The position numbers were made by a program, and so were the translations under genes. From positions 632,558 to 696,557 of the forward strand of contig NZ_DJKE01000012.1 in the NCBI RefSeq assembly GCF_002434505.1: DNA of 64,000 nucleotides, given 5' to 3'. Position 1 is the stretch's first letter. Each line of letters starts with the position of its first letter. Below are positions 40,932-51,651 of the stretch, in pieces. Below the pieces are notes generated by a model. The model was not told the origin of the DNA and ran no database searches. It saw only the letters and a list, made by a program, of their open reading frames with translations. This DNA comes from Brevundimonas sp. UBA6550 (GTDB lineage: Bacteria; Pseudomonadota; Alphaproteobacteria; Caulobacterales; Caulobacteraceae).

Positions 40932-41285
40932 ATGACCTATGTGACCGGATTCCTGACCCCCGTAAAAACCGAAGACAAGGCGCGCTACGTCAAATCCGCC
41001 GAAACCGCCTGGCCACTGTTCCAGAAATACGGAGCCCTGTCCCAGGTCGAGACCTGGGGCGAGGACGTGCCCAACGGCGCGCTGACCAGCTTCCCAATGG
41101 CCGTGAAGCTGGAAGAGGGCGAGGTTGTGGTCTTCTCCTGGATCACCTGGCGCGACCGCGCCACCGCCGACGCCTGTTTCGCCAGGATGCAGGATGACCC
41201 CGGCTTTGCGGACATGGACATGCCGTTCGACGGCAAGCGCATGATGTGGGGCGGGTTCAAGGTCGTCTTCGACGGCAAGGCGTGA
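40932..41285 (+). CDS. DUF1428 (YbaA-like) protein
   Basis: 117 aa protein of the dimeric alpha/beta-barrel DUF1428 family. YVTGFLTPVKTEDKARYVKS, VETWGEDVPNGALTSFP and PFDGKRMMWGGFKVV are diagnostic. A good ribosome site (AAGGAGA) precedes the ATG. It lies 21 bases after the PhnB-like gene and is probably in the same operon under the HxlR regulator. Function unknown. Confidence 0.9.
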   Translation: MTYVTGFLTPVKTEDKARYVKSAETAWPLFQKYGALSQVETWGEDVPNGALTSFPMAVKLEEGEVVVFSWITWRDRATADACFARMQDDPGFADMDMPFDGKRMMWGGFKVVFDGKA

Positions 41286-41354
41286 CGGCCAGACGGCGGT
41301 CCTGTTCGAACGCAAATCGCCCTGACGCATTGTCAGGGATCGAGGAGAACCGAC

Positions 41355-42206
41355 ATGGCCGCCCGCCCCACCTGGCAAGGACATTTGAAGCTGTCGCTGG
41401 TCACCTGTCCGGTGGCCCTCTACACGGCGACGACCAGCACCAACGACGTGCGGTTTCACCTGATCAATCCCGACACCAACAACCGCATCCGCATGGTGCC
41501 GACCGATCCCGACACGGGTCCGGTCGAGCGCAGCGACCTGGTGCGCGGCTATGAGGTGTCCAAGGACGAATACGTCCTGTTCGACGACGCCGACTTCGAC
41601 AAGGTGAAGCTGGAAAGCACCAAGACCATCGCCATCGACAAGTTCGTCGACGAGGCCGAGATCGACCGGCTGTACTGGGACGATCCCTTCTTCGTGGTCC
41701 CGGAGAAGGGCGCGGGCGTCGAAGCCTTCGCCGTCATCCGCGACGCCATGAAGAAACAGGGCAAGGTGGCGCTGGGTCAGCTGGTCCTGCGCGGCAAGGA
41801 GCGCCAGCTGGCGCTGGAGGTCCGAGGCAAGGGGCTGGTCGCTTACACCCTGCGCGCCCATGACGAGGTGCGCGATTCCGACGACTATTTCGACGACATC
41901 CCGACCGTGAAGGCCGATCCCGACATGGTCGAGATCGCCGCCCGCATCATCGGCCAGAAGGAGGCGGACTTCGATCCGTCCGACTTCAAGGACGGCTATG
42001 ACGACGCGCTGCGCGCCATGATCAAGGCCAAGTCCAAGGGCGGCAAGGGCGTGGTCGATGTCGCCGAACCGGACGACACCAACGTCATCGACCTGATGGC
42101 GGCCTTAAGGAACAGTCTGAAGGGTTCGGCGACGGGCGCGAAGACGGGGGGCAAGAAGGCTGCACCGAAGAAGAAGCCGGCACCCAAGAAAAAGGCCGCC
42201 GCCTAG
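41355..42206 (+). CDS. ku: Ku, bacterial non-homologous end-joining protein
   Basis: Homodimeric DNA-end-binding ring protein (283 aa). RPTWQGHLKLSLVTCPVALY, the bridge region YEVSKDEYVLFDDADFDKVK and KQGKVALGQLVLRGKERQLA are Ku-domain blocks. The minimal C-terminal motif (IDLMAALRNSLKGS) that recruits LigD is followed by a Lys/Pro/Ala tail for non-specific DNA binding. GAGGAG precedes the ATG. It faces ligD across 187 bases, so the two NHEJ components are convergent rather than co-transcribed. Confidence 0.95.
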   Translation: MAARPTWQGHLKLSLVTCPVALYTATTSTNDVRFHLINPDTNNRIRMVPTDPDTGPVERSDLVRGYEVSKDEYVLFDDADFDKVKLESTKTIAIDKFVDEAEIDRLYWDDPFFVVPEKGAGVEAFAVIRDAMKKQGKVALGQLVLRGKERQLALEVRGKGLVAYTLRAHDEVRDSDDYFDDIPTVKADPDMVEIAARIIGQKEADFDPSDFKDGYDDALRAMIKAKSKGGKGVVDVAEPDDTNVIDLMAALRNSLKGSATGAKTGGKKAAPKKKPAPKKKAAA

Positions 42207-42240
42207 AGCCACGGACGGCAGGAATCGCTCCCTCTCTCCG

Positions 42241-42361
42241 CTCATCCCGGCGAAAGCCGGGACCCAGTGCTTTGGGCGAGAGTCGCGCGAGATAGAGGTC
42301 GGTTGTGATCCAGCGCGCATGCGATGTGAAAGGACTGGGTCCCGGCTTTCGCCGGGATGAG
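42241..42361. repeat. Long inverted repeat between ku and ligD
   Basis: A 28-base arm at 42241-42268 (CTCATCCCGGCGAAAGCCGG then GACCCAGT) has its exact reverse complement at 42334-42361, with 65 bases between. Each arm itself contains the smaller palindrome CCCGGCGAAAGCCGGG. Such CGGCGAAAGCCGGGACCC elements are widespread intergenic repeats in alphaproteobacteria. Here the pair may also terminate the convergent genes. Confidence 0.85.
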
Positions 42362-42393
42362 CGGATTACAAAGTTGCGCGGAACTCCAAAGAC

Positions 42394-44967
42394 CTACACG
42401 CCCATCTCTCTCAGCGCCGGTTTCAAACCGACCGCCGCCGCCCGGAAATCCGCCCATGGGTCGGGCTTTTTCAGCAGCGTCTCATAGGTCCAAAGGTTGA
42501 ACGCCGCCGGGTCCAGCCCCGCCCTCACCTGCCCCCACGACAGCGGAAACGCGATCCCCGCCCCCGGCCGGGCACGCGGCGACCAGGGCGCCACCGCCGT
42601 CGCCATCCGCCCGTTCCGCAGATAGTCGATGAATATCTTCCCGCCCCGCGCCTTCTTGGCCAGGGTGGTGGTGAACCGATCCGGCGCCTCGGCGCGGATG
42701 GCCTCGGCCACCGCCTTGGCGAAGGCCTTGTTCTGATCCCAGGTGATGCGCGAGCGGGCGTCGGTCTTGATCGGGACGACGACGTGCAGCCCCTTGCCCC
42801 CGGTCGTCTTGACGAAGGCCGCCAGACCCAGCCTTTCGATCTTCGCCTTCACGACCTTGGACGCGGCGATGACGTCGGCGAAATCCAGCCCCTCGTCGGG
42901 GTCCAGATCGAAGGTGATCTGATCGGGGATTTCAGGCTGGCCGGGCGCACAGCCCCACGGATGAAGCTCCAGCCCGCCCGACTGGGCGATGGCGACCAGG
43001 CCGCCGACATCGACGGCGGCGACGTAAGGGGTGCGCGCCTTGACGTCGATCAGCTTCAGCCGCGGGTTCGATCCCACCATGGCATGACGCTGGAAGAAGG
43101 TCTCGCCCCCGATCCCCTCGGGCGCCCGGATGATCGAGGTCGGCCTGTCCGCCACATGGGGCAATATTCGCTCGGCGGTTGCCTCATAATACCGGGCCAA
43201 ATCGGCCTTGGTGATCGCCGGCCAGTCGCCGACGGCCGGCCACAGAACCTTGTCGGGGCTGGAGATGGTCACCCCCGCCACGACCACCTTGCCGGGCTTG
43301 CCGGCCGACCGCACCGTCGTCGTGGCCTTCTCGCCGTCGCCCATCTGCGTCGGCGGTTGCGGCGCCTCGGTCACCTCTGCGGCCGTCTTGTCCTCGCGCA
43401 GCCCCTTGAACGCCGCCTGCCTCAGCGACCCGGCGTCGGTGTATCCGCCATGTTCGACCTCGGCGACCAGCACCGGCTCGACCCAATGAATGTCCCTGGC
43501 CGCCTTGGGCGCGCCCGCCCCGGCAAACGGCGACCTGTCCGCCGCCACGGCCTTCAGCGCCGGAACCAGCGTCTTGGTCACCGCCTCGCCATAGCCGGTT
43601 CCGACCCGGCCCAGATAGCGCAGGCCCTTCCTGTCGCGCACCCCGACCAGCAGCGAGCGAAACCGCGTCCCGCCCTCCGACGACCAGCCGCCGATCACCA
43701 CCTCGTCGCGCCCCCGGCATTTCGATTTCAGCCAGGTCGAGGATCGGCCCGCATGATAGGGGGCGTCCAGCTTCTTGGAGATCACCCCTTCCAGATCCAT
43801 CCGACAGGCGCTCTCCAGCACCGCCTGCCCGGTCGAGGCGAAATGCTCGACGTAGCGCAGCCGCCCTGCGCCTGCCCCCGACCCTAGAGCGCCGATCCGG
43901 TCCACATAGGCCTGCAGTCGCGCCTTGCGATGCGACAGCGGCAGCTTGCGCAAATCCTCCGCCCCCTCGAACAGCAGGTCGAAGGCGAAATAGACCAGGC
44001 CGCTTGTCTTCTCGTCCGAAATGGCGGCCTGCAACGCCCCGAAGTCCGGCATGTGATCGTCGTCCAGCGCGCACAGTTCGCCGTCGATCACCGCGTCGGG
44101 CCAGGTCGCAGCGTCCGCCGCCAGGTCCGGGAACCGATCGCTCCAGTCCAGCCCCTTGCGCGTCCGCAACACCGCACGGCCGCCGCCCACGCCGATCTGG
44201 ATGCGGTATCCGTCGAACTTGATCTCGTGCGCCCACCCCGCGCCGCCCGGCGGATGATCGGCGACCTTGCACAGCTGAATCGGCGCGAAGGCGGGCGGCT
44301 TGGTCGCCTTCGCCGCCGCCTTCGACGGCCGGGGCTTGGTAGGACCTTTACGCCCTGTCGGCTTGGACGCGGTCCACTCCTTCGTCCCGTCCGCGATCTC
44401 GGCCAGCGACCGCCCGGTCGTCACCGAGGCGTCGATCTCGGCCAGGGCATCCCCCTCGCCCGCCACCGCGAAGTCGTCCCTTTCCTTCAGCAACAGCCAG
44501 TTGTTGCGCTTGGACGGCTTGCCCCGGTCGCTCTTCAACCGGATCAGCGCCCACTTGCCCTTCAGCCGCTCGCCGTGAAGGATCATCTTGATCTGACCCT
44601 TGGCCCAGGCCGCCTCCAGGTCCGGCTCCTGCGGCTCCCAGGTTCCGACGTCCCACATCTGCACCGTGCCGGCGCCATAGTTGCCGTCGGGGATCGTGCC
44701 CTCGAACGATCCGTAATCCAGCGGATGATCCTCGACCTCGACCGCCAGCCGCTTCACCGCCGTGTCGCGCGACGGCGCCTTGGTCACGGCCCAGGACTTC
44801 AGCACCCCGTCCGCTTCGATGCGGAAATCGTAATGCAGCCGGGTCGCCGCATGACGCTGGATCAGATAGCGGAAACCGCCTTTCGACCGCCCGCCTTTCG
44901 CCCCCTTCGGCTCCGGGGTTTCGCCGAACCGGCGCTTGGCCTGATAGGTCTTCAGTTCACCGCGCAT
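42394..44967 (-). CDS. ligD: Multifunctional ATP-dependent DNA ligase LigD
   Basis: NHEJ end-processing and sealing enzyme (857 aa) with domains ordered phosphoesterase, ligase, polymerase. The 3'-phosphoesterase (about 28-190) has IQRHAATRLHYDFRIEADG and DYGSFEGTIPDGNYGAG. The ligase (about 225-520) has the nucleotidyl-Lys250 in HEIKFDGYRIQ, then ELCALDDDHMPDF and DLEGVISKKLDAPYHAGRSS. The primase-type polymerase (about 560-850) has RHAMVGSNPRLKLIDVKART, ITFDLDPDEGLDFADVI and TTGGKGLHVVVP. A Lys/Pro linker joins the first two. This order matches Pseudomonas LigD and differs from the mycobacterial order. Confidence 0.95.
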   Translation of the reverse strand: MRGELKTYQAKRRFGETPEPKGAKGGRSKGGFRYLIQRHAATRLHYDFRIEADGVLKSWAVTKAPSRDTAVKRLAVEVEDHPLDYGSFEGTIPDGNYGAGTVQMWDVGTWEPQEPDLEAAWAKGQIKMILHGERLKGKWALIRLKSDRGKPSKRNNWLLLKERDDFAVAGEGDALAEIDASVTTGRSLAEIADGTKEWTASKPTGRKGPTKPRPSKAAAKATKPPAFAPIQLCKVADHPPGGAGWAHEIKFDGYRIQIGVGGGRAVLRTRKGLDWSDRFPDLAADAATWPDAVIDGELCALDDDHMPDFGALQAAISDEKTSGLVYFAFDLLFEGAEDLRKLPLSHRKARLQAYVDRIGALGSGAGAGRLRYVEHFASTGQAVLESACRMDLEGVISKKLDAPYHAGRSSTWLKSKCRGRDEVVIGGWSSEGGTRFRSLLVGVRDRKGLRYLGRVGTGYGEAVTKTLVPALKAVAADRSPFAGAGAPKAARDIHWVEPVLVAEVEHGGYTDAGSLRQAAFKGLREDKTAAEVTEAPQPPTQMGDGEKATTTVRSAGKPGKVVVAGVTISSPDKVLWPAVGDWPAITKADLARYYEATAERILPHVADRPTSIIRAPEGIGGETFFQRHAMVGSNPRLKLIDVKARTPYVAAVDVGGLVAIAQSGGLELHPWGCAPGQPEIPDQITFDLDPDEGLDFADVIAASKVVKAKIERLGLAAFVKTTGGKGLHVVVPIKTDARSRITWDQNKAFAKAVAEAIRAEAPDRFTTTLAKKARGGKIFIDYLRNGRMATAVAPWSPRARPGAGIAFPLSWGQVRAGLDPAAFNLWTYETLLKKPDPWADFRAAAVGLKPALREMGV

Positions 44968-45001
44968 AGGGGCGTAATCCGCCCCGCGCCAAAGCGTTGC
45001 C

Positions 45002-45745
45002 TCAGCGACAGAAGCGCGTGTCGGTCGCCTCCAGGTGCAGGTGGTCGTGATGGACGGCGTTGTAGTCGGGGCTCAGGGTCGTGCCGAAGATGCGGCAGGC
45101 GTCGTCGCGGATGCGCTTCAGGAAGCGGGCCTCGGGCGTGTCGCCGTTCCAGTCCCTGGTCACGGTGATGCGCCGCCCATCCCTCAGCCGCACCCCGGCG
45201 AAGTCCAGCGCCGCCGCCTGGGCATGGGCGCTTATGCGGTTCGACCCCACGCCGTTGTTCACATTGCGACAGGCATAGGCCCCCATATGGTCGATCTGCA
45301 CCACGTCCGATCCCAGGATCTCCCGCGCCGCCGGCTCCAGCGACTGTCGCCGCCAGATGCTCAGCGCCAGCGCCGTCTGGCACGTCATCTCCACATCGCC
45401 CGGCGTCATGCGCGCCACCGTCCCCAGGTCGGCGCCCAGCACCCCGCCCTGGCTCAGGCCGCAGGTCGCGGTGTTCTGTCGATCCGGCACGGGGCTGAAC
45501 CGCACCCGCGCGGCGTTCAGCTCGGCCAGACACCGGCCCAGGTCGCGCCCCTCGCGCACCACCAGCGCCTGGGTGCCGCCGTCGATGGGTCGGTCCACCA
45601 GCCCGCCGACCAGCGGCGCCTCCGTCCGCGACGGATAGGGCAAAGACGGCCGCAACGGCTCGGGCGGCCGCCGCACGCAGCCGCTCAGGATCAGCACGAC
45701 GCCGAGGGCGATCAGAAGGGTCGACAGGCGTGACGGTGAGAGCAT
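45002..45745 (-). CDS. Extensin-like family lipoprotein
   Basis: Exported protein (247 aa) with a lipoprotein signal: LLIALGVVLILSGC, lipidated Cys near residue 23. The extensin-like C domain spans about 65-245: DLGRCLAELNAARVRFSPVP, CGLSQGGVLGAD, RNVNNGVGSNRISAHAQAAA, LDFAGVRLRDG and NAVHHDHLHLE. The His and Asp clusters resemble the metal site of LAS/MepA-type peptidoglycan amidases, so a cell-wall hydrolase role is suspected but unproven. Confidence 0.85.
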   Translation of the reverse strand: MLSPSRLSTLLIALGVVLILSGCVRRPPEPLRPSLPYPSRTEAPLVGGLVDRPIDGGTQALVVREGRDLGRCLAELNAARVRFSPVPDRQNTATCGLSQGGVLGADLGTVARMTPGDVEMTCQTALALSIWRRQSLEPAAREILGSDVVQIDHMGAYACRNVNNGVGSNRISAHAQAAALDFAGVRLRDGRRITVTRDWNGDTPEARFLKRIRDDACRIFGTTLSPDYNAVHHDHLHLEATDTRFCR

Positions 45746-45800
45746 GGTCGCGACGCTATCTGATTCCCGCCCCGCCCGTGGTCACGACGCGGAGAGCCGC

Positions 45801-45980
45801 CTATCGGCGGTCTTCCGACCCACCCTTGGCCCGGCACCGATCAGAGCAGAAGCGCACCTGCTCCCAGTCCCGCACCCACTTCCTGCGCCACGCGAACGGC
45901 AGGCCGCAGGCGGCGCAGACTTTGGTCGGCATATCGGCCTTGGCCGGCGCCGTGCCCAGATTGACGTGCTTTCGACCCAT
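45801..45980 (-). CDS. DUF2256 small zinc-ribbon protein
   Basis: A 59-residue frame from ATG at 45980: [20 protein letters not shown], then [20 protein letters not shown], then [14 protein letters not shown]. The CxxC and CSDRC pairs around FAWRRKW are the DUF2256 signature, a presumed zinc ribbon. Function is unknown. It lies between rpoD and the extensin-like gene, upstream of the latter on the same strand. Confidence 0.85.
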   Translation of the reverse strand: MGRKHVNLGTAPAKADMPTKVCAACGLPFAWRRKWVRDWEQVRFCSDRCRAKGGSEDRR

Positions 45981-45995
45981 GTCGCTCGCTCAACG

Positions 45996-46023
45996 AAAAA
46001 GGGCGGCCCCGTCGGAGCCGCCC
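45996..46023 (-). terminator. Terminator of rpoD
   Basis: GGGCGGC at 46001-46007 pairs with GCCGCCC at 46017-46023; on the minus strand TTTTT (45996-46000) follows. It begins ten bases after the rpoD stop. Confidence 0.88.
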
Positions 46024-46032
46024 CTGATCGTA

Positions 46033-47976
<1,944 letters not shown>

Positions 47977-48050
47977 AGTCAGTCTGTCTCCAGCCGGAGG
48001 GGTGATCAATCCGCCCCGGCGAAAAATACAATGCCTGGCGAGGCGTAAGG

Positions 48051-49910
48051 TTACGCGCCCGCGCTGTCTTCCCAAATCGTCCCGGCTTTGATCGCACGGC
48101 GAAGCGCATCCCGCTCGGCCTTCAGCCGGCGGAACGCCTCATCCTGCCCAGGCACGCCACGCGCCTGGGACAAGGCGTCCTCCAACGCGGCGACCCGCGT
48201 CGAAGCGTCGAACGCCTGCGACCATCGGACCCTTGCCTCGGCGAGGGGCGCATTTGCGGCCAGGAATGGCGCGCCGGACTTCGCCGCCGCCTTCTCGACC
48301 TCGCGCACTAAGGCATCATGACCCGATTGCGCCAGATGGCGTCGCAGGGCGGCGGAGTCAAGGGATCGTCCCGACAGACGCAGGCGAACCAGCTCCTGCG
48401 CCAGGCCGTCCAGACCCTTGTCGCCGAAACCGTGGGCCGAAATCTCCTCCAGATGGTCGTCCATCCGCTCGGGATCGTCGATGGCGCCGTGCGCCAGGGC
48501 GGCGGGCACGGGCTCGATGGCCCGAAACAGCGACTGCATCGCCTGCGCGCCTTCCGCCGTCTGACCCAGTTTCGGCGGCGGGCCGAAACCCCGCCTGCCC
48601 TGCCCCGGCGTCCAGGGCGCGCGCTGGGGGCTGCGGGGAAACAGGGCGTCGAAGCGGTCGAACAGATCGCGGCGATACTGTTCGGCCAGATCCTTGTCCT
48701 GAATGGCCGAGGCGGTGTTGCGAAGACGCGCCTTGAAGCCGGCCTTCCGCTCGGGCGTGTCCAGCGGCTCCGCGTCCTGCTCGCGGCGGAACAGAACCTC
48801 GGCGAAGCCATGGGTGTCCGCCAAGGCTTGCCGCAGCGCCGGCGCGCCCTTGTCGCGCAGGATGTCGTCCGGGTCCTGCCCGCCGCTGAGGAGCGAAAAC
48901 CGGAACGACCGCCCCGCCTTCAGCAGCGGCAGCGACCGTTCGATGGCGCGATAGGCGGCGCGCAGTCCCGCCGCATCGCCGTCGAAGCACAGCACCGGCT
49001 CTGACGACACCCGCCACAGCCGCTCCATCTGCTCTTCGGTCAGTGCCGTGCCCATCGGCGCCACGGCCGGCAGGCCCGCGCGCTGGCAGGCGATGACGTC
49101 CATATAGCCCTCGACCACGATGATGGCCTGGTCGTTCTTGGATTCCGCCCCAAGGATCCGCCGTGCTTCCGGCAGGCCGTAGAGGGTCGCCCCCTTGTGA
49201 AACAGCGGGCTTTCCGGGCCGTTCAGATATTTGGCCCGGTCGTCGGGGTTCATGGCCCGACCGCCGAAGCTGACGATCCGCCCGCGCGCATCCAGGATGG
49301 GGAACATCAGCCGGTCGCGGAAGCGGTCATAGGGCTGGCCGCCGCTTTCGGGCGAGATCAGCAGGCCGGCCTCGACCAGATCGGCCGGCCGCGCGCCGCG
49401 TTGGACCAGCGCCTGTTTCAGCCCCTCGCGGTCATTGGGCGCATAGCCCAGACCGAACCGCTCCCACTGATCTTCCGGCAGGCCGCGCTTTTCCAGATAT
49501 TCCCTCGCCGCCTTGCCCGGCGTGCGGCGCAGGTTGGCGGCGAACCATTTCTGGGCCAGATCCATCCAGTCCGACAGGCCCGCCCGCTTCTGCTCGCGCT
49601 CGGCCTCCTTGGGGTCTTCGGCGGGAAGCTGCATCCCCGCCTCGCCCGCCAGCCGCTGCACCGCCTCGACGAAGCTCAGCCGCTCCGTCTCCTGCAGGAA
49701 ACTGATGATGTCGCCGTGCTTGCCGGACGAGAAGTCGTGGAAGAACCCCTTGTCGTCATTGACGAAGAAGGACGGCGACTTCTCCTTGGAGAAGGGCGAC
49801 AGGCCGACGTATTCCCGGCCCTGACGTTTCAGCTTCACCGTCCGCCCGATGACGTCGGACGGCCGAAGGCGGGCCTTCAGTTCATCGATGAATCTTTCGT
49901 CGAAACGCAC
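48051..49910 (-). CDS. dnaG: DNA primase DnaG without zinc ligands
   Basis: Replicative primase (619 aa). The N-terminal zinc-finger-like domain is [19 protein letters not shown] and [18 protein letters not shown]: the four E. coli ligands (Cys, His, Cys, Cys) are Ser38, Ser41, Asp59 and Ser62, so no zinc can be held. The catalytic TOPRIM core has [20 protein letters not shown] and [19 protein letters not shown]. The C-terminal helicase-binding part is about 440-619. Absence of zinc ligands is usual in several alphaproteobacterial DnaGs. It is followed by rpoD on the same strand. Confidence 0.96.
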   Translation of the reverse strand: MRFDERFIDELKARLRPSDVIGRTVKLKRQGREYVGLSPFSKEKSPSFFVNDDKGFFHDFSSGKHGDIISFLQETERLSFVEAVQRLAGEAGMQLPAEDPKEAEREQKRAGLSDWMDLAQKWFAANLRRTPGKAAREYLEKRGLPEDQWERFGLGYAPNDREGLKQALVQRGARPADLVEAGLLISPESGGQPYDRFRDRLMFPILDARGRIVSFGGRAMNPDDRAKYLNGPESPLFHKGATLYGLPEARRILGAESKNDQAIIVVEGYMDVIACQRAGLPAVAPMGTALTEEQMERLWRVSSEPVLCFDGDAAGLRAAYRAIERSLPLLKAGRSFRFSLLSGGQDPDDILRDKGAPALRQALADTHGFAEVLFRREQDAEPLDTPERKAGFKARLRNTASAIQDKDLAEQYRRDLFDRFDALFPRSPQRAPWTPGQGRRGFGPPPKLGQTAEGAQAMQSLFRAIEPVPAALAHGAIDDPERMDDHLEEISAHGFGDKGLDGLAQELVRLRLSGRSLDSAALRRHLAQSGHDALVREVEKAAAKSGAPFLAANAPLAEARVRWSQAFDASTRVAALEDALSQARGVPGQDEAFRRLKAERDALRRAIKAGTIWEDSAGA

Positions 49911-49944
49911 CCGGCGATCCTTAGGGCCTGTGGACCTCTGCGTC

Positions 49945-49990
49945 GATATCGGGGGCGATCAGGCGGCTCGTCCAGGCATCCCCCGATATC
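49945..49990. promoter_or_regulatory. Inverted repeat upstream of dnaG
   Basis: GATATCGGGGG at 49945-49955 and CCCCCGATATC at 49980-49990 are perfect 11-base arms 24 bases apart, 35 bases upstream of the dnaG start. This could be an operator or a leader hairpin for the dnaG-rpoD unit. The remaining spacer to 50174 shows nothing recognisable. Confidence 0.45.
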
Positions 49991-50174
49991 CGAACGAACC
50001 GCCGCATCGCTGAAGGCGTCAACCGCAGCGTCCCCCAACGCCTATGGCTAACGAAGTCCTAACGCCTCGCGGACTCGCATCTGACTGAAGGACCGGCGCT
50101 CTGTCGAGAGGGCGGCCATGGCGACGCTGCGGATCAAGGCGAGACTGTGTCCTTTTCGCCGCGACCGATTTTCG

Positions 50175-51008
50175 TCACCGGCGGCCGAACGGCACGACCT
50201 TGTTGGCGCCGTCGTGCCCGATATCGGCGGTTCCCAGGAAAGGGATGCCCGACCTCAGGCACCAGTAGCGAACGATTTCTTCCGGTGTCTGACCAAAATC
50301 GGGATCGTTTGGCGTGACATCCGAAACACGTCCCAGGCGAATTCCGGCCACACGACGGATCGACGTCTGGCCCGTTAAGTGAAACATCATCCGGTCGATC
50401 CGATAGGCGGCCTCGGACACCTCCTCCAGCATCAGGACGTGGTCGGACAGATCAGGCTCCAGCGCCGTGCCGGTCAGTTCGTTCAGGATGGTCAGGTTGA
50501 AGGCGACGGCCGGGCGCGGATCGGCGGCCAGCGACGGCTCGATCCAGTCGGTGCGGCCCGTGGTCAGCCACGACAGGGCCCCGCGCGCCGTCTCGTCATG
50601 GCGAACCGCGTCGGACGCCATCGGCCCGTGCGCCAGATGCTGAAACCCGGCCTTGTACATTCCCGCCAGCAGGCTGCCCGCGTCGGAATAGCCCATGTAG
50701 CGCTTCTTGCGGGCCGTGGCGTCCAGGCGTGGGATCACCGCCTCGGCGATGCGGCACGATCCGTATCCGCCGCGCGCGAACCAGATGGCGTCGATGCGCG
50801 GATCGTTGGCGAACGCCACAAAGGCCTCGGTCCGCGCCCGGTCGTCGCCGGCGAAATGACCGTGCTTCAGGAAACAGGCGGGGTGAAACACCACCGAGAC
50901 GTCGCGGTCGGGACGGTGCTCGGCCATCCAGGCCTCGATCCGGTCGGCGCGCTCGCGAGAAAAGCGCGAACTGGCGCAGACGACGCCGATCTTGAAATCG
51001 TTCTTCAC
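50175..51008 (-). CDS. LD-carboxypeptidase (S66 family)
   Basis: Cytoplasmic serine peptidase (277 aa) that removes the terminal D-Ala from recycled murein tetrapeptide. The N-domain starts KIGVVCASSRFSRERADRIE. The nucleophile is the Ser in RYMGYSDAGSLLAG, the Glu is in LEEVSEAAYRIDRMMFHL, and the His is in LGTADIGHDGANKVVPFG, in the order of the S66 Ser-Glu-His triad. MccF-type immunity peptidases share this fold and cannot be fully excluded. Its ATG overlaps the stop of the isochorismatase-like gene, and the divergent mpl gene uses its product class. Confidence 0.88.
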   Translation of the reverse strand: MKNDFKIGVVCASSRFSRERADRIEAWMAEHRPDRDVSVVFHPACFLKHGHFAGDDRARTEAFVAFANDPRIDAIWFARGGYGSCRIAEAVIPRLDATARKKRYMGYSDAGSLLAGMYKAGFQHLAHGPMASDAVRHDETARGALSWLTTGRTDWIEPSLAADPRPAVAFNLTILNELTGTALEPDLSDHVLMLEEVSEAAYRIDRMMFHLTGQTSIRRVAGIRLGRVSDVTPNDPDFGQTPEEIVRYWCLRSGIPFLGTADIGHDGANKVVPFGRR

Positions 51009-51580
51009 GACGCCCCCAGGGCGTTCAGCGTCTGCGCGGTCGAGCGGACGCGGGCGATGCGCGGCAGGATCTGGGTGGTCGCGAAATCATGCGCCTCGGA
51101 TGAAAAGCTGCTGCAGGCGTCCTCGACCACCACCATGCCGTAGCCCAGGGACCAGCCTTCGCGGACGGTGGATTCAACCCCCATATTGGTCGCCACGCCC
51201 GCGACCAGCACCGTCTCGATCCCCAATCGGCGCAGGCCGGGATCCAGGTCCGTGCCGAAAAAGGCGCCCCACTGGCGCTTGGTGACGACCAGATCGGGGC
51301 CGAGCGCCAGAATCTCGGGTCGCAGGTCCGCGAAGTCGGCGGGCAGATCGCCGAGGGCCGGCGCGTCGGTCGCCCCCCTGGGCGCCAGTTCGCCTCCGGC
51401 GCCGAAATCCACACGCACCGCGACGACCCGTCCGCCGGCGGCCTGCACGGCCTTGGCCAGGGCCACATTGCGTTCGACCACCGTCTCGACGTCATGCGGC
51501 AGGCGCGGGGTCGACAGAATCCCCTTCTGCAGGTCGATCATCACCAATGCGGTCTTGCGGGGATCGAGTTCGAGGGCCAC
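51005..51580 (-). CDS. Isochorismatase-like protein, YecD type (no catalytic Cys)
   Basis: Cysteine-hydrolase fold protein (191 aa). Asp and Lys of the triad are present (ALVMIDLQKGIL; VVTKRQWGAFFGTDLD). The nucleophile region reads VLVAGVATNMGVESTVREGW, with Gly where active members have Cys, as in E. coli YecD. Hydrolase activity by the usual mechanism is therefore doubtful. GTG at 51580 is preferred because AGGAG lies five bases before it; the upstream ATGs lack one. It is coupled by ATGA to the LD-carboxypeptidase gene. Confidence 0.82.
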   Translation of the reverse strand: MALELDPRKTALVMIDLQKGILSTPRLPHDVETVVERNVALAKAVQAAGGRVVAVRVDFGAGGELAPRGATDAPALGDLPADFADLRPEILALGPDLVVTKRQWGAFFGTDLDPGLRRLGIETVLVAGVATNMGVESTVREGWSLGYGMVVVEDACSSFSSEAHDFATTQILPRIARVRSTAQTLNALGAS

Positions 51581-51651
51581 GACGTCTCCTGACGGAATCA
51601 TCTGCATCACTGCGCGCCGCCGTCGGGCGCGACGGGTCTTCCTAACGCACC

